Shown here: positions 6,895 to 9,238 of the stretch, in pieces
Position numbering within the stretch: the first letter of the stretch is position 1
Layout of the letters: each line of letters starts with the position of its first letter
NCBI GenBank assembly: GCA_964368815.1
Contig: CAYJDA010000053.1
Span: 1-9,238 of the forward strand
Direction: 5' to 3'
Length of the DNA: 9,238 bases
Origin: CAYJBH01 sp964368815
Lineage (GTDB): Bacteria > Bacillota > Clostridia > Oscillospirales > Ruminococcaceae
Notes under the pieces: model-generated
Told to the model about the DNA's origin: nothing
Database searches by the model: none
What the model saw: the letters and a program-made list of their open reading frames with translations, nothing else
Translations under genes and position numbers: made by a program

Positions 6895-7530
6895 TTAAAA
6901 TGCATCAAGATTGTTTTGCAGATCATCTATAAATCTCGAAAGATGAAATCCATCACAAACAGCATGATGTACTTGTATTGCTAAGGGTAATAATACTTTG
7001 CCATCACTTTCAAAATATTTTCCTAATGTGAAGATTGGCAAAAGATAATAATACCCCTTTTGTAAGTTCAGGTTAAAACCTTTAAAGCTAGTCCATGGCA
7101 TACAAGAAACATTAAAAACGTTATGTGCTTCTAACGGTTTTGAGTTACAGCAATCGTTTTGATACTTCAACTTATCCTCTTTATAACTCTGTAAAAATAA
7201 ATCAAGATCGTCGTTATACTCAGTCCAAACATTGGTTATAGATTCAGTTTCTTCGTGAAACACTGTGTAATACGGGTTCGAAAAGTCATAATATCCAATG
7301 TTGTTATCTTCATCAATATTCATTCTAAACTCTTTATGATTATTTACAACTTTAGAAATCACATATAAAAAGCTTGGGAAAAACTTAATTTTTAAATCCC
7401 TGGTCTTAGTTAGAAAAACAGAAATATCCAACTCAACTGTCATGCTATAGGTGCATGGAACATCGTTAAAATAATGATTATAACTCTCCTTCCTGTTCCA
7501 GTTTTCAATGTTAACTTTATTAAATTTCAT
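6895..7530 (-). CDS. cat: Type A chloramphenicol O-acetyltransferase
   Basis: This cytoplasmic trimeric enzyme transfers acetyl from acetyl-CoA to the 3-hydroxyl of chloramphenicol, inactivating it. The 211-residue length is normal. Family stretches, in order, are: NWNRKESYNHYF (11-22), VPCTYSMTVELDIS (24-37), FPSFLYVISKVVNNHKEFR (51-69), YTVFHEETESITNVWTEY, FNVSCMPWTSFKGFNLNLQK (with the active-site Ser of FNVS), and the catalytic HHAVCDGFH near 188-196, holding the catalytic His and structural Asp. It resembles the clostridial CatP/CatQ branch more than the enterobacterial enzymes. All catalytic residues are present, so activity is likely, although some chromosomal CAT-like proteins prefer other substrates. 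AAAGGAAG just upstream of the ATG is the ribosome binding site. It heads a likely three-gene transcript. Confidence 0.94.
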   Translation of the reverse strand: MKFNKVNIENWNRKESYNHYFNDVPCTYSMTVELDISVFLTKTRDLKIKFFPSFLYVISKVVNNHKEFRMNIDEDNNIGYYDFSNPYYTVFHEETESITNVWTEYNDDLDLFLQSYKEDKLKYQNDCCNSKPLEAHNVFNVSCMPWTSFKGFNLNLQKGYYYLLPIFTLGKYFESDGKVLLPLAIQVHHAVCDGFHLSRFIDDLQNNLDAF

Positions 7531-7557
7531 ATTCTTCCTTTACTCAACTGTCGTCAC

Positions 7558-7618
7558 TTGAAGTTGTATGTGCTTCAAATAAAATGTATATTAGATTGTA
7601 GCCTTTACTGGCTACGAT
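7558..7618 (-). promoter_or_regulatory. Two hairpins in the cat leader
   Basis: In the untranslated region before cat, TTGAAG and CTTCAA (7558-7563 and 7573-7578) pair perfectly around nine bases. GTAGCC and GGCTAC (7598-7603 and 7610-7615) pair around six. Neither covers the cat ribosome binding site, and neither is followed by a T-run on the minus strand, so the classic cat attenuator (hairpin hiding the ribosome site) is not evident. Role unknown. Confidence 0.4.
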
Positions 7619-7687
7619 GTTTATACTCCTGTTATAGTATCATTAATTAGATTAGTACATAGCATAATTAAAAGTAATACACTTATC

Positions 7688-7722
7688 ATTATACATTATA
7701 TATAAAATGAAATCCATCTAAA
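7688..7722 (-). promoter_or_regulatory. Candidate promoter for the cat transcript
   Basis: On the minus strand TTTAGA (7717-7722) lies 16 bases before a perfect TATAAT (7695-7700); a second TATAAT follows at 7688-7693. A start here would give a leader of about 150 bases containing the two hairpins. In such AT-rich DNA a TATAAT alone is weak evidence. Confidence 0.4.
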
Positions 7723-7833
7723 TTCTAATGTTTTTTTAATAATTGTAAAATCTAACTAACGGCAGTGCAATTCAATGAATACTCTAATATTTTAAACATG
7801 AACTCAAAATCCGGCAAGGGCAGTTTTTGCCAG

Positions 7834-7880
7834 TGATACAAATTAATGATTTGTGCATAAAACAGCAAATCAATGTATCA
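7834..7880. repeat. Compound 47-base palindrome between cat and the kinase gene
   Basis: TGATACA (7834-7840) pairs with TGTATCA (7874-7880). Inside it TGATTTG (7847-7853) pairs with CAAATCA (7866-7872) around a 12-base loop; a six-base bulge on the left faces one base on the right. Fourteen perfect pairs in two nested blocks is more than expected by chance. It sits just upstream of the plus-strand promoter and has no T-run, so it is not an ordinary terminator. Confidence 0.55.
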
Positions 7881-7902
7881 TCGAAAAGGCGATATTCCCT
7901 AT

Positions 7903-7924
7903 TTATACAAAGTTTATGTATAAT
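7903..7924 (+). promoter_or_regulatory. Plus-strand promoter -10 box inside an operator-like palindrome
   Basis: TTATACA (7903-7909), seven bases, TGTATAA (7917-7923) form a perfect inverted repeat. A perfect TATAAT (7919-7924) overlaps its right arm. No good -35 box is present at 16-18 bases (around 7895-7902), which suits an activator-dependent or repressed promoter. It would drive the short ORF at 8004 and the kinase gene. Regulator binding is inferred. Confidence 0.5.
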
Positions 7925-8003
7925 GCAGGTTGCTTTTTTCAAAATATTCGATATAGTAATTTTAAGAGATTAATTATTGTCTCAACAATTTGGAGGTAGT
8001 AAC

Positions 8004-8042
8004 ATGTGTCATTTCTTATATTGTAACAACCGTATTCGCTGA
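8004..8042 (+). CDS. Candidate 12-residue leader peptide
   Basis: An ATG at 8004 is preceded by GGAGGT with a six- to seven-base spacer, one of the best ribosome binding sites in the window. The frame reads MCHFLYCNNRIR and stops with TGA. It lies between the candidate promoter and the kinase gene, 55 bases before the kinase ribosome binding site. Short upstream ORFs of this kind often control inducible accessory genes in Firmicutes through ribosome stalling. I see only one small hairpin in the spacer (GCCC 8061-8064 with GGGC 8072-8075), and no sequence that would clearly mask the kinase ribosome site, so the mechanism is unknown. The peptide matches no leader I know. Confidence 0.5.
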   Translation: MCHFLYCNNRIR

Positions 8043-8109
8043 TTAAGTTAATATTGGTATGCCCGAATTTAGGGCTTAGTTTGTTATGCTAATTTATAAG
8101 GAGGACAAT

Positions 8110-8772
8110 ATGAATATCCAAAACAATATATTAAAACGAGCACTTAAAAATGTGTACTTTTTAGCCGGAACCGCTTGTGGTGGAAAAACTACAATGTCAA
8201 AGGAAATATCTAAAAAATATGGATTTATACATTTTAATGATAATTGGCATGAGGAAAACTTTAAAGATTGGCAATCGCTATTCGATTCAAATTATCAACC
8301 TTTTTCATCAGCTAGGCACAATGTTACCGATTGGGAAGCATATTTTGGAAGAAGTGTAGAGGAATTCTTAATAGTAAAAAATAGCCGTTCTGATTACGCT
8401 GAATATCTAGAGTTTGCAGTTATCGAGCTAATACGCTTATCACAACACAATAAGGTTATCGCTGATATTTGTTTCCCACTCGATTTACTGGTAGAGTTAT
8501 CCGATTACAGCCGCATAGCTTGTTTGCTTGCTCCGGCAGAAATGGTTATACGTGATTATTACGATCGTGATGACCACAGAGAGTTTATTGAGTGCATTAT
8601 GTCTTTAAGCGAACCTGAAAAGAAACTCGAAACCCAAAACGAGCTTTTCAGAATAGGTGTAAAAAAGGAGTTTGACGTTGTAAAAAGGTACAATTTGTTT
8701 AATATCGTCAGGAATGAGGAAAGCACTATACCAAACACATTAAAATTATTAGAAGAGCATTTCAAGCTTTAA
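8110..8772 (+). CDS. P-loop kinase-like protein of unknown substrate
   Basis: The 220-residue protein carries a Walker A loop, GTACGGKT at residues 20-27, after a hydrophobic strand (NVYFLAG), so it binds a nucleotide. VIADICF near 116-122 resembles the second core strand, and RDYYDRDDHREF near 148-159 could be the mobile lid. The opening NNILKRALKNVYF followed by a P-loop is one I associate with uncharacterised clostridial nucleotide-kinase-like proteins; what they phosphorylate is not known to me. An in-frame ATG at 8086 has no ribosome site, whereas AAGGAGG lies five bases before the ATG at 8110, so I start there. It is a single-gene unit: the short ORF lies before it and a strong terminator after it. 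A sugar, nucleotide or drug kinase are all possible. Confidence 0.8.
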   Translation: MNIQNNILKRALKNVYFLAGTACGGKTTMSKEISKKYGFIHFNDNWHEENFKDWQSLFDSNYQPFSSARHNVTDWEAYFGRSVEEFLIVKNSRSDYAEYLEFAVIELIRLSQHNKVIADICFPLDLLVELSDYSRIACLLAPAEMVIRDYYDRDDHREFIECIMSLSEPEKKLETQNELFRIGVKKEFDVVKRYNLFNIVRNEESTIPNTLKLLEEHFKL

Positions 8773-8810
8773 ACCTTAATCATTCAGCAACCAGTTAACT
8801 TATAATGCTA

Positions 8811-8852
8811 AAGGCAGATACTGACCAAAAAGTCACTATCTGCCTTGTTTTT
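8811..8852 (+). terminator. Strong intrinsic terminator after the kinase gene
   Basis: AAGGCAGATA (8811-8820) pairs perfectly with TATCTGCCTT (8837-8846). After one C/C mismatch the stem continues with TGAC and GTCA around a six-base loop. GTTTTT follows. This is a textbook Rho-independent terminator for the plus strand, 38 bases after the kinase stop. On the minus strand no T-run follows. Confidence 0.92.
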
Positions 8853-8860
8853 CACATATG

Positions 8861-8907
8861 TTTTTTTGCTCCCCCTGTTGGACTTGAACCAACGACCCTT
8901 TGCGGTT
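8861..8907 (-). repeat. Partial copy of the tRNA-Asn 3' half (possible att scar)
   Basis: Bases 8868-8899 are identical to 9109-9140, the variable loop, T arm, acceptor 3' strand, discriminator and first C of the CCA of tRNA-Asn. The T-run beside the gene is also repeated (8861-8867), with one base of CCA lost. After a two-base insertion, GCGGTT (8902-8907) also matches, ending within the anticodon loop. Duplication from the anticodon loop to the 3' end is the usual footprint of tyrosine-integrase insertion into a tRNA gene. Further left on the minus strand only scattered likeness to the D arm remains and no anticodon stem forms, so it is not a functional tRNA; a decayed tandem tRNA copy is the alternative. 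Confidence 0.8.
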
Positions 8908-9072
8908 GCTTCGAAGTTTTGCTACCACTCATTTCAACGCTAATCGCGGCAGACTCCACCGCCTTGCTTCTTCCGCCACCGCCGGCGCTCAGCTCTGTCG
9001 ACATTGCATTTAACATCCGGTACGCGTGTTATTTCATCCACAGACCATTTAATTGAAGCTCAATTTTGGAAT
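8908..9072. other. Non-coding GC-rich stretch between the tRNA-Asn repeats
   Basis: No convincing gene is present. Bases 8921-9000 are about 62% G+C (50 of 80), far above the surrounding DNA, with CCGCC/GGCGG runs able to form hairpins. On the minus strand, 8920-8936 contains GAGTGGTAGCA, which resembles either a decayed tRNA D arm or a T-box core. An open frame crossing the area on the plus strand is a by-product of the reversed tRNA sequence. Origin unknown; foreign remnant is an inference from base composition and position. Confidence 0.5.
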
Positions 9073-9107
9073 AAAAAAATATACCACAAACAGTGATATA
9101 TTTTTTT
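9073..9107 (-). terminator. Bidirectional terminator after tRNA-Asn
   Basis: Fifteen pairs form between 9073-9087 and 9093-9107 around a five-base loop, with one G-U pair on the minus strand. Both ends are seven-base A/T runs, so the hairpin can stop the tRNA transcript on the minus strand and transcripts arriving on the plus strand. It begins directly at the encoded CCA. Confidence 0.85.
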
Positions 9108-9182
9108 GGCTCCCCCTGTTGGACTTGAACCAACGACCCTGCGGTTAACAGCCGCATGCTCTACCGACTGAGCTAAGGAGGA
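9107..9182 (-). tRNA. tRNA-Asn (anticodon GTT)
   Basis: A complete cloverleaf is visible: acceptor TCCTCCT with AGGGGGA (one U-G pair), D arm GCTC...GAGC, anticodon stem TGCGG/CCGCA around CTGTTAA (anticodon GTT at 9147-9149), T arm GTTGG TTCAAGT CCAAC, discriminator G and an encoded CCA at 9107-9109. It lies three bases after the tRNA-Lys CCA on the same strand, so the two are one transcript. Confidence 0.98.
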
Positions 9183-9185
9183 ATA

Positions 9186-9238
9186 TGGTGCACCTTCAGG
9201 GACTCGAACCCGGGGCCCGCTGATTAAGAGTCAGCTGC
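9186..9238 (-). tRNA. tRNA-Lys (anticodon CTT), 5' part outside the window
   Basis: The 3' two thirds are present: the end of the D stem, anticodon stem GCTGA/TCAGC around CTCTTAA (anticodon CTT at 9226-9228), variable loop GGGCC, T arm with loop TTCGAGT, acceptor strand AAGGTGC, discriminator A and CCA (9186-9188). The T stem CCGGG/CCCTG has one C-U mismatch (bases 9212 and 9198). The rest of the gene and its promoter lie beyond position 9238. Confidence 0.96.

Noticed and set aside
7536..7555. GTG ACG ACA GTT GAG TAA just before cat as a leader peptide for translational attenuation
   Set aside because: No ribosome binding site for it and no hairpin masking the cat ribosome site, both needed for the known cat attenuation model.
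7813..7831. GGCAA/TTGCC hairpin as a terminator
   Set aside because: Only five pairs and no proper T-run on either strand after the stem.
7798..7836. A 12-codon plus-strand ORF, MNSKSGKGSFCQ
   Set aside because: No ribosome binding site, unlike the similar-sized ORF at 8004.
7755..7877. A 41-codon minus-strand open frame ending in NCTAVS
   Set aside because: No start codon with a ribosome binding site; the length is expected by chance, and it crosses the compound palindrome.
8805..9056. An 83-codon plus-strand frame containing PPVGLEPTT
   Set aside because: The PVGLEPTT part is the reverse-strand reading of the duplicated tRNA-Asn T arm, the frame runs through the terminator, and there is no ribosome binding site.
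1..9238. CRISPR array or defence-system genes
   Set aside because: No regularly spaced repeats were seen, and no gene shows nuclease, restriction, toxin-antitoxin or Cas motifs.

Overview
The window looks like a chromosomal segment of an AT-rich, Gram-positive, spore-forming Firmicute, most likely in Clostridia. The evidence is the order M50 protease - scpA - scpB - DUF2953 - ytfJ(gerW) - rluB, the GerW-type sporulation protein, AGGAGG-type ribosome binding sites, a Gram-positive-type chloramphenicol acetyltransferase, and CCA-encoding tRNA genes. Species cannot be told from the sequence.

Region 1 (1-3996, all minus strand) is a tightly packed housekeeping operon. From its promoter near 4051-4078 it reads: site-2-protease-like membrane peptidase, condensin partners ScpA and ScpB, a membrane-anchored DUF2953 protein, a YtfJ/GerW spore protein, an RluB-type 23S rRNA pseudouridine synthase, and an unidentified small protein cut by the window edge. 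Junctions overlap or are 2-5 bases apart, and several are of the stop/start overlap type.

Region 2 (4061-5100) holds a REP-associated-type (RAYT, Y1 HUH) transposase with its own promoter. A small hairpin terminator after it overlaps the -35 box of the region 1 operon. Just upstream lies a roughly 119-base AT-rich segment with imperfect terminal inverted repeats and an internal perfect hairpin.

Region 3 (5104-7722, minus) is an accessory block: a type A chloramphenicol acetyltransferase, a large unidentified lipoprotein 14 bases downstream, and a YpeA-like GNAT acetyltransferase 34 bases further on, arranged as one transcription unit.

Region 4 (7723-8852) contains a roughly 47-base compound palindrome, a plus-strand promoter whose -10 box lies inside a second palindrome, a 12-codon ORF with an excellent ribosome binding site, and an unidentified P-loop kinase-like gene ending at a strong terminator. 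The layout resembles a leader-peptide-controlled accessory gene, but regulation is inferred.

Region 5 (8861-9238) has a minus-strand tRNA-Lys(CTT) (cut by the edge) followed by tRNA-Asn(GTT) and a bidirectional terminator. About 200 bases past the tRNA-Asn gene, its 3' half, from the anticodon loop to the acceptor end and the adjoining T-run, is repeated almost exactly. Between the copies is a stretch much richer in GC than its surroundings. This looks like an integration-site scar or a decayed tRNA copy. No integrase, CRISPR array or complete new multi-gene defence system is visible.
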